DNA from: Arenibacter arenosicollis | GTDB lineage: Bacteria > Bacteroidota > Bacteroidia > Flavobacteriales > Flavobacteriaceae | Assembly: GCF_014397245.1 (NCBI RefSeq) | Contig: NZ_JACLHY010000031.1 | Span: 1-53,029 of the forward strand | DNA: 53,029 nt | Direction: 5' to 3' | Shown: piece by piece, positions 17,280 through 27,251 of the stretch | How positions within the stretch are numbered: the stretch's first letter is position 1 | How the letters are laid out: the number at the start of each line of letters is the position of its first letter | Notes under the pieces: model-generated | Databases searched by the model: none | Told to the model about the DNA's origin: nothing | The model's input: the letters and a program-made list of their open reading frames with translations, nothing else | Made by a program: the position numbers and the translations under genes

Positions 17280-20093
17280 CTATTTATTAATTATGGCATC
17301 TGGATTTAAACCCATATTGTTCTTGTTTATATCAAAAACATAATCAATTACTTGCTGATGACGACGTTTGGAGCGCACCGCGCTACCAGCAGCCGGAGAG
17401 GCGTAAAATCTCCTAGAAGCTACCCTTAATTTATGTGCCTCGCTAAAATGCATTGTTAAATGCCCCCATGCACCCATATTCCTAGGTTCTTCCTGTGCCC
17501 ATACCTTATCGTCGGCATTAGTGTACTTCTCCATAATCGCCTTCATTTGCTTTGTTGGTACTGGAAACAATTGCTCCACTCTGACCAAGGCAACATCTTC
17601 CCTATTATTTTCTTCCCTAAAGGCCAAAAGGTCATAATAAAATTTGCCGGTACAGAATACCAAACTCTTTATTTTGGATACCTCAGCAGAAGCATCGTCT
17701 ATCACCTCCTGGAATCCACCATTGGCAAATTCCTCAACCGTTGATACAGCTTTGGGATGCCTCAATAAACTTTTAGGCGTAAAAACAATCAATGGCTTCC
17801 TATAATTCACCTTCATTTGCCTCCTTAACAAATGAAACATATTCGCGGGTGTAGAAACATCGGCAATAAACATATTATCCCTGGCGCACAATTGCAAATA
17901 GCGCTCCATACGGGCCGAGGAATGCTCCGCTCCCTGGCCTTCGTATCCATGAGGCAACAACATTACCAATCCATTCTGTAATTTCCATTTATCCTCTGCT
18001 GCGGATATATACTGATCGATCATAATTTGGGCACCATTGCTAAAATCCCCAAATTGAGCTTCCCAGATGGTAAGCGTATTAGGGCTTGCCATTGCATAAC
18101 CGTAATCAAAACCAACCACTCCGTATTCCGATAGAAGGGAATTATAGATTTGGAAATCTCCCTGTTTTTCGGAAATATGGTTCAGGAGCATTACTTCTTC
18201 CTCACTTTCTTCCACTTTCATCACCGCATGACGATGCGAAAAAGTACCTCTTTCCACATCTTGACCGGACATTCGCACGCCATAACCTTCTTCCAAAAGA
18301 GTCCCATAAGCCAAAAGTTCTCCCATGGCCCAATCCAAAGTGTCATTTTCAAAAAACATGACCTTACGGTCGTTTACCAATTTCTCAACTTTACGCAAGA
18401 ACTTTTTATTCTTGGGCAGTTCCGTTAATACCTTGGCTATTGCGGTAAGTTTCTTTTTATCGTATTTTGTATCTACTGGATCCATCATTTCCCACTCACG
18501 AACATGGGTATACCCACTCCATTCATCGGCCATAAATGGCGTTATTACGGTCTTATCCTCTTTTCTGGAATCTTCCAGCTCCTCTTCCAAGGTAGCTTTA
18601 TATTCTTCCTCGAGCTCCCGCACAAAACTCTCCCCAATGATACCTTCCTTCATTAATGCCTCAGCATAAATATCCCGAGCATTTTTATGTTTGGCAATTG
18701 CTTTGTATAATTTTGGCTGGGTAAAACGAGGCTCATCCCCTTCGTTATGACCGTATTTCCTATATCCCAAAAGATCTAAGAATACGTCCCTTTGAAAACG
18801 CATACGGAATTCCAAGGCAAAAAGCGAGGCATGTACTACCGCCTCGGGATCGTCCGAATTAACATGTAAGACAGGACTCAAGGTAACCTTGGCCACATCC
18901 GTACAATATGTGGAACTACGGGCATCCAGATAATTGGTCGTAAACCCAATCTGGTTATTTACAACAATGTGAATGGTACCATTGGTTTTGTAACCATCCA
19001 AATTGGCCATTTGCACCAATTCATAAACCAATCCCTGACCTGCTATGGCAGCGTCTCCGTGTACTACAATAGGCAGCACCTTGGAGAAGTCCTCACTATA
19101 ACGCGCATCTTGCTTTGCTCTAGCAATACCCTCAACAACAGCACCTACAGTTTCCAAATGGGAAGGGTTTGGCGCAATGTTCATAATAATTTTCTTCCCG
19201 TTATTTGCTTTTCGTTCGGAAGTCCACCCTAAATGATATTTTACATCCCCATCAAAGATTTCCTGCTCATAATCCTTCCCGTCGAATTCACTAAAGATAT
19301 CCTTTGCTTTCTTTCCAAAGATATTGGTCAAAACATTTAATCGGCCTCTATGGGCCATTCCCATAACAAATTGCTCAACCCCCATTTCGGCAGCCTTTTC
19401 CACTACGGCATCCAAAGCTGGAATCAACGACTCATTACCTTCCAAGGAAAACCTTTTTTGCCCAACATATTTGGTATGCAGAAAACCTTCAAAGGAAACC
19501 GCTTCATTTAATTTTTTTAGAATATGCTTTTTCCGATCTGCATCATATTTTGGATGATTATCATTGACATTCAACCAATTTTGAATCCATTCTACCCGCT
19601 CAGGGTTTCTTATATACATATATTCCACACCTATTGCATCGCAATAAATCTTTGTAAGGTGCTCTATAATTTGGCGCAAGCTGCTGGGGCCTATACCCAA
19701 AATTTCTCCTGCGGTAAAAGTGGTATCCAGATCACTCGGCGTCAATCCAAAATTAGCAATTTCCAGGGTAGGAAAATATTGCCTTCTTTCCCTTACCGGG
19801 TTTGTTTTGGTAAACAAATGTCCTCTAGTTCTATACCCATCTATAAGTCGCACCACCTGAAACTCCTTCTGAAGTTTCTCCGGAACCTCTACCTCATGAC
19901 CACCGGCAACGGACAATGGCGCCATTTGCAATTCATCGGCCATACCTTCCATGGAACTTTCCATGCCAAAATCGAATCCTTGGAAAAAGGCCCTCCAACT
20001 GGGCTCTACACTGTCTGGATTTGTTAAGTACTTATCGTATAATTCTGCGAAGTAAGAAGTATGCGCAGCATTTAAAAAGGAATATTTATCCAT
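17280..20093 (-). CDS. odhA: 2-oxoglutarate dehydrogenase E1
   Basis: Thiamine-diphosphate-dependent decarboxylase of the TCA cycle. 937 aa starting MDKYSFLNAAHTSYFAELY; the start at 20093 is preferred to an in-frame TTG at 20120 because the E1 N-terminus (Y.ELY..YL.NP..V...WR.FF) begins just here. Typical E1 motifs are GMAHRGRLNVL, HGDAAIAGQGLVYE, and LLPHGYEGQGAEHSSARMER. The C-terminal region ends GSAVRSKRRHQQVIDYVF. It forms a unit with odhB. Confidence 0.97.
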   Translation of the reverse strand: MDKYSFLNAAHTSYFAELYDKYLTNPDSVEPSWRAFFQGFDFGMESSMEGMADELQMAPLSVAGGHEVEVPEKLQKEFQVVRLIDGYRTRGHLFTKTNPVRERRQYFPTLEIANFGLTPSDLDTTFTAGEILGIGPSSLRQIIEHLTKIYCDAIGVEYMYIRNPERVEWIQNWLNVNDNHPKYDADRKKHILKKLNEAVSFEGFLHTKYVGQKRFSLEGNESLIPALDAVVEKAAEMGVEQFVMGMAHRGRLNVLTNIFGKKAKDIFSEFDGKDYEQEIFDGDVKYHLGWTSERKANNGKKIIMNIAPNPSHLETVGAVVEGIARAKQDARYSEDFSKVLPIVVHGDAAIAGQGLVYELVQMANLDGYKTNGTIHIVVNNQIGFTTNYLDARSSTYCTDVAKVTLSPVLHVNSDDPEAVVHASLFALEFRMRFQRDVFLDLLGYRKYGHNEGDEPRFTQPKLYKAIAKHKNARDIYAEALMKEGIIGESFVRELEEEYKATLEEELEDSRKEDKTVITPFMADEWSGYTHVREWEMMDPVDTKYDKKKLTAIAKVLTELPKNKKFLRKVEKLVNDRKVMFFENDTLDWAMGELLAYGTLLEEGYGVRMSGQDVERGTFSHRHAVMKVEESEEEVMLLNHISEKQGDFQIYNSLLSEYGVVGFDYGYAMASPNTLTIWEAQFGDFSNGAQIMIDQYISAAEDKWKLQNGLVMLLPHGYEGQGAEHSSARMERYLQLCARDNMFIADVSTPANMFHLLRRQMKVNYRKPLIVFTPKSLLRHPKAVSTVEEFANGGFQEVIDDASAEVSKIKSLVFCTGKFYYDLLAFREENNREDVALVRVEQLFPVPTKQMKAIMEKYTNADDKVWAQEEPRNMGAWGHLTMHFSEAHKLRVASRRFYASPAAGSAVRSKRRHQQVIDYVFDINKNNMGLNPDAIINK

Positions 20094-20197
20094 GAAAAAG
20101 TCTCTCTGTCTTTTGAACAAAATTTATTCAAAAATACAACATTTAGCATATCTAAGCTTATCTTAGTCCTTAATAATGGAAAATTATTACAATAATT

Positions 20198-20729
20198 ATG
20201 ATAAATCGTTATTCCTTAAAAAAAAAGGTTGATTTTATGTGTTTTTTTCACTGCTTTATGCGGCTTGGGCTATTCACAACTGACTCCACGGGATTCTGAT
20301 TTTTGGAAAAATGTACATTTTGGAGGTAATTTGGGCCTTGGATTTGGCAATAATTCCTTCAATGCATCGATCTCTCCAAGTGCCATTTATCAAGCCACCG
20401 AAATATTGGGTTTAGGGGCAGGACTTAATTTTAACTATGCCAAATTTCGTGACGCAAAATTAGTGGCCTACGGCGGAAGTGTAATATCCCTATTCAATCC
20501 AATTCCTGCATTGCAACTTTCGGCAGAGTTGGAACAGCTAAGGGTAAATCGTCAACTTGAACTGGATGGTGGCAATTTGGAAGAAGATTACTGGTCACCC
20601 GCCTTGTTTCTAGGAATTGGCTATGGCAATAGAAATGTGACCATAGGCATAAGATACGATGTTTTATACGACTCTCAAAAAAGTATTTATGCCAGTGCCT
20701 TAATGCCTTTTGTGCGGGTATATTTTTAA
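20198..20729 (+). CDS. Small outer-membrane beta-barrel protein, start disrupted by poly-A run
   Basis: The body (20229-20729, 166 codons from a TTG) has a hydrophobic stretch ending GLGYSQ and then barrel-like strands (HFGGNLGLGFGNN, LGLGAGLNFNYAKF, LFLGIGYGNRNVTIGIRYD) with a terminal PFVRVYF. Read from the TTG, the signal peptide lacks a basic n-region. An ATG at 20198 opens MINRYSLKK in another frame; removing one A from the nine-A run 20218-20226 joins it to give ...SLKKR-LILCVFF, a textbook signal peptide. So the gene is probably 20198-20729 with a -1 difference at the run: real mutation, assembly error, or slippage. Function unknown. Confidence 0.6.
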
Positions 20730-20730
20730 A

Positions 20731-21087
20731 CTAGGAACCGTACTCGTTTCTAAACCACACTTTTTGCCATTCCCTTTTTAATATCTCAAAGGTCACCTGC
20801 TCAGAAATTTCAACCACATCGGTAGCTTCAATAGCTTTGACCACTTTCTCTGGCACATCAATAATGTAAAGCAAGTTTAAATAGTCCGTGAATTTCTCCA
20901 TGATCAAATAATACACTTTCTCATGTACCAAAGTTTTCAAATCCTCTGGTGATATCTTGTCGGGCAAGTCTATAAATACATTGGCAAAAACAAAATCCTT
21001 TTGCAGTTGCAAAACCAGGTTTTGATAGAGGCTCTTGTTCTCTGCATGCTCTAGAAGTGCTGAAATAGTGGGGAAATTTACAACCAT
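20731..21087 (-). CDS. Conserved-type hypothetical protein, cytosolic
   Basis: 118 aa, acidic, no signal peptide or membrane helix, predicted mostly helical (KSLYQNLVLQLQKDF, LKTLVHEKVYYLIMEKF). I recognise no domain. Its stop lies one base from the stop of the convergent barrel gene. Start ATG at 21087 (MVVNFPTISALL). It resembles the small single-domain hypothetical proteins common in Flavobacteriaceae, but no function can be given. Confidence 0.65.
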   Translation of the reverse strand: MVVNFPTISALLEHAENKSLYQNLVLQLQKDFVFANVFIDLPDKISPEDLKTLVHEKVYYLIMEKFTDYLNLLYIIDVPEKVVKAIEATDVVEISEQVTFEILKREWQKVWFRNEYGS

Positions 21088-21270
21088 ATGCTATTTACGA
21101 AATTTTACTTTAAATGGTTTTTTAGAAATGCAATAAAGCCATTTTTTTTCAAAAATCCCCAGTCCCAACCTTAAAGATTGTGTGAAAATTTATCATAAAA
21201 ACCCAGAAAAGACAACACCTCATTAATTTAGAACATCTTCCTAACCAAATTAATAAATGGCCTAAACGAA

Positions 21271-21699
21271 TCAAAAATTATTGACAACTACGTCCGTTTC
21301 CCCTTCAAAAAGCAAAACATGACAGCAATCCGCTCCCACTGTAAAATTCGAATCAACCACAAGTCTATCCTCTACATATCCCTTGAAATTTATTTCAAGT
21401 TTTTTGTCCCTATATTCCATTGAATGCTTATCACTAAACAAAGGGTAGACACCATTTATCATCATCCACTCATAATCGCCACTTGCAATATCGGGGGTAA
21501 TATCATCCCCCTTTGGCAGGGTAACTACTTTAAATTCATCCAAAGCCACAGCTTTACCTTCCTGATCTTTGACATTTATTGTAATTGTCCTATACTCTTC
21601 GGTACAGGCCACATTTAAGCAATCCAAGGCATCATCCTCACTTTTATGACTACAGTTCAGAATTATCAATAACGTTATTAATCCAACAAAGACTTTCAT
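21271..21699 (-). CDS. Hypothetical lipoprotein
   Basis: 142 aa with a short signal (MKVFVGLITLLIILNC) ending in a lipobox cysteine at residue 16. The mature part is beta-rich, starts with a cysteine-containing acidic segment (LDCLNVACTEEY) and ends with ADCCHVLLFEGETD; a carboxypeptidase-regulatory-like fold is possible (TITINVKDQEGKAVAL). Five cysteines follow the lipobox (residues 27, 32 and a CC pair among them). Monocistronic. No named family recognised. Confidence 0.65.
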   Translation of the reverse strand: MKVFVGLITLLIILNCSHKSEDDALDCLNVACTEEYRTITINVKDQEGKAVALDEFKVVTLPKGDDITPDIASGDYEWMMINGVYPLFSDKHSMEYRDKKLEINFKGYVEDRLVVDSNFTVGADCCHVLLFEGETDVVVNNF

Positions 21700-21866
21700 T
21701 TCCTTTATTTTTAAGAAGGATACAAAATCTTCGAGCAGGTTGCTTTATTCCAGGAAAAATTACTTACCATCAATATAGTAACCCACAAATAAACAGTCGT
21801 TCAATTATTGAAAGCCAATATGTTTTCAACAAATTATTTTAAAATCAAAAATAGGATTCCCTAAAT

Positions 21867-22883
21867 TTATTTCCTGACTTTTTGTTCCCAAAGCCAGGCC
21901 GATTTCATAGCCTCGTCCAGAGTGGATTCTGCCTTCCAACCTAAAACCTTATTGGCCTTGGTGGTATCAGCATAGGCAGAGGTAATGTCCCCTGGTCTCC
22001 TGTCCACAATTTTATAGTTTAATTTTTTTCCGGACACCCTTTCGAAACTTTTTATGGCCTCCAAAACGGTACTACCTTTTCCTGTACCTACATTGAAAAC
22101 CTCATAATTCTCCGAGTTCTTACCGTTCAGTAATCTTTCCAAGGCCACAACATGGGCCTTAGCCAGATCCACCACATGAATATAGTCCCTAATACAAGTT
22201 CCATCCGAGGTTGGGTAATCCCCACCAAAAACAGAAAGCTGCTCTCTGAGACCAATACCTGTCTGGGTAATAAACGGCACCAAATTCTGCGGCACACCAA
22301 TGGGCAATTCCCCTATTTCAGTACTTGGATGTGCCCCCATTGGATTAAAGTATCTAAGGGCAATGGCATTTATTCCTGGTGTCACCTTACAGGTATCATG
22401 AATTATTTCCTCTCCCATTTGCTTAGTATTCCCATAGGGTGATTCAGCTGCTTTTACGGGTGCACTCTCGGTAATAGGCATCTTATCCGCTTGTCCATAA
22501 ACGGTACAGGACGAACTAAAAATAAAACTGGATTTGTTCTTTTGGGAGAGCTCCTTAAGCAAGTACACCAAAGTGCCTATATTGTTCTCGTAGTACAGTA
22601 AGGGCTTTTCTACACTTTCACCTACCGCTTTAGAAGCGGCGAAGTGAATTACGCCAGCTACATCCTGATGTCTTTTAAAAAAATCCTCAACTTTTGACTT
22701 TTCTTTAAGATCAAGTTTCTCAAAAATGGGTCTTTTCCCCGTAATGGCCACAATACCATCCAAAACCTTTTCCGTTGAATTGGATAAATCGTCAATAATA
22801 ATTACTTCATAGCCCTTATTCTGCAATTCTACCGTGGTATGGGAACCAATAAATCCCAAGCCTCCCGTTACGAGTATTTTCAT
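21867..22883 (-). CDS. galE: UDP-glucose 4-epimerase
   Basis: Extended SDR enzyme interconverting UDP-glucose and UDP-galactose, 338 aa, normal length. NAD motif GGLGFIGSHT at the N-terminus, catalytic SSSCTVYG and YGNTKQMGE (Tyr/Lys), substrate loop NPMGAHPS, and the C-terminal DRRPGDITSAYADTTKA. It is downstream of and codirectional with the DegT aminotransferase (71 bases), suggesting a nucleotide-sugar supply unit for surface polysaccharide. Confidence 0.95.
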   Translation of the reverse strand: MKILVTGGLGFIGSHTTVELQNKGYEVIIIDDLSNSTEKVLDGIVAITGKRPIFEKLDLKEKSKVEDFFKRHQDVAGVIHFAASKAVGESVEKPLLYYENNIGTLVYLLKELSQKNKSSFIFSSSCTVYGQADKMPITESAPVKAAESPYGNTKQMGEEIIHDTCKVTPGINAIALRYFNPMGAHPSTEIGELPIGVPQNLVPFITQTGIGLREQLSVFGGDYPTSDGTCIRDYIHVVDLAKAHVVALERLLNGKNSENYEVFNVGTGKGSTVLEAIKSFERVSGKKLNYKIVDRRPGDITSAYADTTKANKVLGWKAESTLDEAMKSAWLWEQKVRK

Positions 22884-22954
22884 GTAATGATTTTTATTTT
22901 AAATTTTTGTTTTCATTTTCAACTGCAACAAGAGTAGTCCTAAATGATTTTCAA

Positions 22955-24109
22955 TTATTTATCTATAAACTGAATAATGGTTTCGGTAATAAACGCGATT
23001 TGCTCATCGTCCAGCTCGGTATGCATTGGCAAAGAAATAACCTCGTTGACCAATTGATTGGTTATAGGAAAATCCTTCTCCTTATAACGCTCATCCAAAT
23101 ACGCTTTCTGCCTATGTAAAGGTATTGGGTAATACACCCCACAAGGAATTTGCTTTTCAGACAAATGCTTTACCAGAGCATCCCGTTGTCCGTTCAAAAT
23201 TCTCAGCGTATACTGATGAAACACATGACAATCGCAAGTATTACATATCTCCTTACAGCCATTTGCCATTTGTGGGACAACAATATTCTTGTTACCACTA
23301 AAGGCTTTTGAATATTTTTTTGCTGCTGCCCTCCTACTGGCATTATAACCATCCAATCGCGAAAGTTTCGATCGTAGCACCGCGGCCTGAATTGAGTCCA
23401 ATCTAGAGTTCACTCCAACTACATCATGATGATAACGTTCGTACATCCCATGATTCACAATACCCCTTAGGGTATGCGCCAAAGCATCATCGTTGGTAAA
23501 TATTGCACCACCATCACCATAACACCCCAAGTTCTTGGAGGGAAAAAAGGAGGTTGCCGCCACATGCCCCATAGTACCGGCTTTCTGCTTTTTACCATTA
23601 TTAAAGGTATAATCAGCTCCAATAGCCTGGGCATTATCTTCTATAACAAATAGATTATGCTTTTCGGCAATTTCCAAAACAGCGTCCATATTGGCACATT
23701 GGCCAAAAAGGTGTACGGGAACTATCGCTTTGGTTTTTGGAGTAATGGCCTTTTCCAAGGCTATTGGATCTATATTAAAACTGTCCTGTTCCACATCTAC
23801 CAAAACCGGAGTAAGTTGCAAAAGGGCAATTACCTCTACCGTTGCCGCAAAAGTAAAATCGGCGGTTATCACCTCGTCCCCAGGCTTTAAACCAAGTCCC
23901 ATCATGGCTATTTGTAGCGCATCGGTACCATTGGCACATGGAATTACATGCTTTACCCCCAAATAGTTTTCCAACTCCTTTTGAAAGGCATGTACTTCGG
24001 GACCGTTAATAAATGCCGCTGTTTCCAGAACATTGGAGATGGAGGTGTTTACTTCCTCCTTTATGACCTCGTATTGACCATTTAGGTCAACCATTTGTAT
24101 TTTCCTCAT
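22955..24109 (-). CDS. DegT/DnrJ/EryC1/StrS-family sugar aminotransferase
   Basis: PLP-dependent aminotransferase of the nucleotide-sugar type, 384 aa from ATG 24109 (MRKIQMVDLNGQY). A longer reading from 24178 would overlap the divergent gene and adds no homology. PLP residues: Asp158 in VIEDNAQAIGA and Lys192 in TSFFPSKNLGCYGDGGA. Substrate-side motif FTFAATVEVIALL. A cysteine cluster C285-x3-C289-x2-C292-x-C294 precedes HVFHQYTLRI and is not part of the canonical fold. Likely role: making an amino sugar for LPS, capsule or glycoprotein glycan, with galE next to it. Confidence 0.9.
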   Translation of the reverse strand: MRKIQMVDLNGQYEVIKEEVNTSISNVLETAAFINGPEVHAFQKELENYLGVKHVIPCANGTDALQIAMMGLGLKPGDEVITADFTFAATVEVIALLQLTPVLVDVEQDSFNIDPIALEKAITPKTKAIVPVHLFGQCANMDAVLEIAEKHNLFVIEDNAQAIGADYTFNNGKKQKAGTMGHVAATSFFPSKNLGCYGDGGAIFTNDDALAHTLRGIVNHGMYERYHHDVVGVNSRLDSIQAAVLRSKLSRLDGYNASRRAAAKKYSKAFSGNKNIVVPQMANGCKEICNTCDCHVFHQYTLRILNGQRDALVKHLSEKQIPCGVYYPIPLHRQKAYLDERYKEKDFPITNQLVNEVISLPMHTELDDEQIAFITETIIQFIDK

Positions 24110-24224
24110 TGAATAAAGCTTAGATTCCCAACTTGGTTTGGAGCAAACAATATTACAAAAATAAGGATTGGCAGCCAATGGAATTTATTTAAAGAAGCGT
24201 ATTTTAGCCCCAAACGAAGATTCA

Positions 24225-25469
24225 GTGTTTGCTATATATAATTTTGCCGTACAATTATCCGCTCTTTTCCTGGAATTGATAGCGCTGTTCCATCCAAAAA
24301 TCAAACTTTTCGTAGAGGGTCGCAAAGGAGTGCAGTCCTACCTTCAAAAGAACATTGCAAAGGGCGATCAAATAATTTGGATACACACGGCTTCTTTGGG
24401 AGAATTTGAACAAGGCCTTCCCATAATAGAACAGTTAAAAAAAGATTATCCAGCGTATAGAATATTGGTAACTTTCTTTTCCCCTTCGGGCTATGAGGTT
24501 AAAAAAAATACGGCTGCAGCCGATATGGTTACCTACCTGCCTATGGACACCCCAAAAAAGGCCAAAAAATTCCTTGACATCGTTGACCCCAAGCTGGTGA
24601 TTTTTGTTAAGTACGAAATTTGGCCCAATTATTTAAAAACATTAGGCCAACGGAAAACACCTACTATCCTTATCTCCGCCCTTTTCAAGGACAATCAAAT
24701 TTATTTCAAAAGTTTTGGTGGATTTATGCGCAAGGCGTTGGGCAATTTCACCCATATTTTTGTTCAGGATTCCAAATCCATTGCATTATTGAACGGGATT
24801 GGGATCAAAAATACAGATATCAGCGGGGATACCAGATTTGATAGGGTAATTGAAATTCTGCAACGGGACAATACTTTAAAATTCATGGAAGAATTTAAGA
24901 GCAATACCCAAACTTTGGTAGCTGGCAGCACTTGGCCAGAGGACGAAGCAATTTTGGTGCCGTATATAAATTCTGGTGAATCCCATTTAAAATTTGTTCT
25001 TGCCCCACACAACATCAAATTGGAACATATTAACAAACTAAGGGCATCTATAAATAAGAAAACGGTGCTTTTTTCTGAGATTGAGAATATTGGGAATAAA
25101 GATTTAACTGACTATGACGTACTTATAGTAGACACTATTGGGCTACTGACCAAAATTTATAGTTATGCGGACATTTCCTATGTAGGAGGTGGTTTTGCTA
25201 CTGGATTACACAATACATTGGAACCTGCCGTACACGGTATTCCTGTTATAATTGGACCAAACTTTAAGGGATTTAAGGAAGCGGAAGACTTGGTAATCAA
25301 AGGTGGAATATTGATTGTTAAATCCAAAATGGAATTCAACACCCTTATGAATGAACTATTAGGTGACTTAGAATATCTATCAAAAACTGGAAATATTAAC
25401 GGAACCTATGTCTCTGAAAATAAGGGAGCAAGCGTCCAAATCATGACCTATATACGTACATTACTATGA
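24225..25469 (+). CDS. waaA: 3-deoxy-D-manno-octulosonic acid (KDO) transferase
   Basis: GT30 glycosyltransferase adding KDO to lipid A precursor at the inner membrane. Start chosen at GTG 24225, giving 414 aa beginning (M)FAIYNFAVQLSALFL, the membrane-anchor helix seen at the N-terminus of this family; an upstream TTG (24168) adds 19 unlikely residues. Conserved features: WIHTASLGEFEQGLPII, LVAGSTWPEDEAILVP, VLAPHNIKLEH, YVGGGFATGLHNTLEPAVHGIPVIIGP. Divergent from the aminotransferase gene, and followed by a small lipoprotein gene 16 bases downstream. Confidence 0.95.
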   Translation: MFAIYNFAVQLSALFLELIALFHPKIKLFVEGRKGVQSYLQKNIAKGDQIIWIHTASLGEFEQGLPIIEQLKKDYPAYRILVTFFSPSGYEVKKNTAAADMVTYLPMDTPKKAKKFLDIVDPKLVIFVKYEIWPNYLKTLGQRKTPTILISALFKDNQIYFKSFGGFMRKALGNFTHIFVQDSKSIALLNGIGIKNTDISGDTRFDRVIEILQRDNTLKFMEEFKSNTQTLVAGSTWPEDEAILVPYINSGESHLKFVLAPHNIKLEHINKLRASINKKTVLFSEIENIGNKDLTDYDVLIVDTIGLLTKIYSYADISYVGGGFATGLHNTLEPAVHGIPVIIGPNFKGFKEAEDLVIKGGILIVKSKMEFNTLMNELLGDLEYLSKTGNINGTYVSENKGASVQIMTYIRTLL

Positions 25470-25485
25470 ACACCTATGTACGACT

Positions 25486-25722
25486 ATGCAATATTCCCGA
25501 ATTTTAACCTTGGTTGCGGTTACCTATTTAGTGCTTTCCTGTCTTTCATGTAGAGAACCAATGGGAGAACAACAGGGCACAACACCGCCTGAAAACGAAG
25601 CAACATCTCCAAAGAAGGAGGTCATCAAGAAACCACAACCTGAAAAAGTGGCTCCAAAATCAAAAAATGGACAAAAGTCCAAAACAAGGGACACCCTTAG
25701 CCCAAAAATTGCCCTATCTTAA
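25486..25722 (+). CDS. Small lipoprotein
   Basis: 78 aa: signal peptide with lipobox (VLSCLSC; lipidation at Cys19 or Cys22), then a low-complexity, Pro/Lys/Glu-rich hydrophilic tail (EVIKKPQPEKVAPKSK) with no fold evident. It follows waaA by 16 bases and is probably cotranscribed. Function unknown. The composition suggests a periplasmic spacer or a basic anchor segment. Confidence 0.55.
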   Translation: MQYSRILTLVAVTYLVLSCLSCREPMGEQQGTTPPENEATSPKKEVIKKPQPEKVAPKSKNGQKSKTRDTLSPKIALS

Positions 25723-25782
25723 ATAGTCTATAAATTTGGTTTTCTTTTTTTGTTAGCTTTACAAAAATCAACAAACCAAATT

Positions 25783-27117
25783 ATGAATTCCAAAATTCTT
25801 CGTATTTCCCTAATTGCCGCTTTGGCCGGATTTTTATTTGGCTTCGACACTGTAGTCATTTCAGGTGCCGAAAAAAAATTACAACTTTTGTGGAATTCCT
25901 CGGAAGCTTTTCACGGAACGGTAGTAATAGGCATGGCTTTGTTTGGAACCGTTATTGGGGCAATTTTAGGTGGAATACCCACCAATAAAATTGGTAGAAA
26001 AAATACCCTTATTTGGATAGGTATTCTTTATTCCATCTCCGCCATAGGTTCTGCTTTTGCAAACGACCCAGTTACCTTTGGAATATTCAGGTTTATTGGC
26101 GGTTTGGGTGTTGGTGCTTCAACCGTGGCAGCTCCGGCCTATATTTCGGAAATTGCTCCGGCAAAAGATCGGGGAAGATTGGTTGGCCTATACCAATTTA
26201 TGCTTGTATTTGGAATCCTTGTGGCCTTTATGTCCAATTATGCCCTCAGCAATGTGGGCGAAAACGATTGGCGTTGGATGGTGGGCGTTGAAGCTTTCCC
26301 CGCTATAATTTATACCTTATTTGTTCTTACCGTTCCTAAAAGTCCAAGATGGCTTTTGACTAAAAACAGAACCGATGAGGCCAAAAAAATTCTGTATTCC
26401 ATAAACCCAGATCTGTCCTTGGAAGAATTGGAAGCGGAAATTGCCTATGGAGAAGAAAGTGCTGCCGCATCTGAAAGTATTTTTATGAAAAAATATCGTT
26501 TTCCTTTGACATTGGCCTTTTTAATCGCATTTTTCAATCAATTCTCTGGAATCAATGCTTTTCTATACTACGCTCCCCGAATATTTGAAGCTGCAGGATT
26601 GGGTGAAAGTACTGCACTACTCAGTAGTATTGGGATCGGTATCACCAACCTCATCTTTACCCTATTGGGTATATTTCTAATTGACCGCCTAGGTCGAAAA
26701 CAATTAATGTATTTTGGCTCTATTGGTTATATAATTTCATTATCACTGGTAGCAGCTGCTTTTATTTTAAACTGGGAAGGCATGGCAGTCCCTATTTTTC
26801 TATTCTTATTTATTGCATCGCACGCCATAGGTCAGGGTGCGGTAATTTGGGTGTTTATTTCGGAGGTATTCCCCAATCATTTAAGAGGAACCGGTCAGGC
26901 CTTTGGCAGTTCTGTGCATTGGGTACTGGCATGGCTTATACCCTCCTCTATACCTGCACTTTTTGCTTGGGTAGGTCCAGGACCTGTTTTCGGATTCTTC
27001 GCCTTTATGATGGTGTTGCAATTGCTCTTCGTAATGTTTATGATGCCGGAAACCAAGGGAATTACCCTTGAAGAACTCGGCAAAAAACTGAGTAGATCTA
27101 AAAATAATATCGATTGA
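25783..27117 (+). CDS. MFS sugar:proton symporter
   Basis: 444 aa from ATG 25783 (MNSKILRISLIAALAGFLFGFD); an in-frame TTG at 25750 lies in the likely promoter region. Twelve-helix sugar porter family protein with the signatures GFLFGFDTVVISGA (helix 1), NKIGRKNTL (loop 2-3), IFRFIGGLGVG, QFSGINAFLYYAPRIFE (helix 7), RLGRKQLMYFG (loop 8-9) and PETKGITLEELG at the end. It transports a hexose or pentose such as glucose, xylose or arabinose by proton symport; the exact sugar cannot be read. No catabolic sugar gene is adjacent. Confidence 0.93.
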   Translation: MNSKILRISLIAALAGFLFGFDTVVISGAEKKLQLLWNSSEAFHGTVVIGMALFGTVIGAILGGIPTNKIGRKNTLIWIGILYSISAIGSAFANDPVTFGIFRFIGGLGVGASTVAAPAYISEIAPAKDRGRLVGLYQFMLVFGILVAFMSNYALSNVGENDWRWMVGVEAFPAIIYTLFVLTVPKSPRWLLTKNRTDEAKKILYSINPDLSLEELEAEIAYGEESAAASESIFMKKYRFPLTLAFLIAFFNQFSGINAFLYYAPRIFEAAGLGESTALLSSIGIGITNLIFTLLGIFLIDRLGRKQLMYFGSIGYIISLSLVAAAFILNWEGMAVPIFLFLFIASHAIGQGAVIWVFISEVFPNHLRGTGQAFGSSVHWVLAWLIPSSIPALFAWVGPGPVFGFFAFMMVLQLLFVMFMMPETKGITLEELGKKLSRSKNNID

Positions 27118-27251
27118 TTTCCAGCAGTTTATCGAAAATTTTTACAATACAACGGATTAGTATACTATTTCAAAGTCATTTAACGGATTTGACTCTGAAT
27201 CCCATCATAATTTAAGGATAATTCATTAAATTGTATTAAAATCTTAATATT

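Noticed and set aside
24110..24178. Longer N-terminus of the DegT aminotransferase
   Set aside because: It would overlap the divergent KDO-transferase region and adds residues with no family similarity; ATG 24109 fits the family start.
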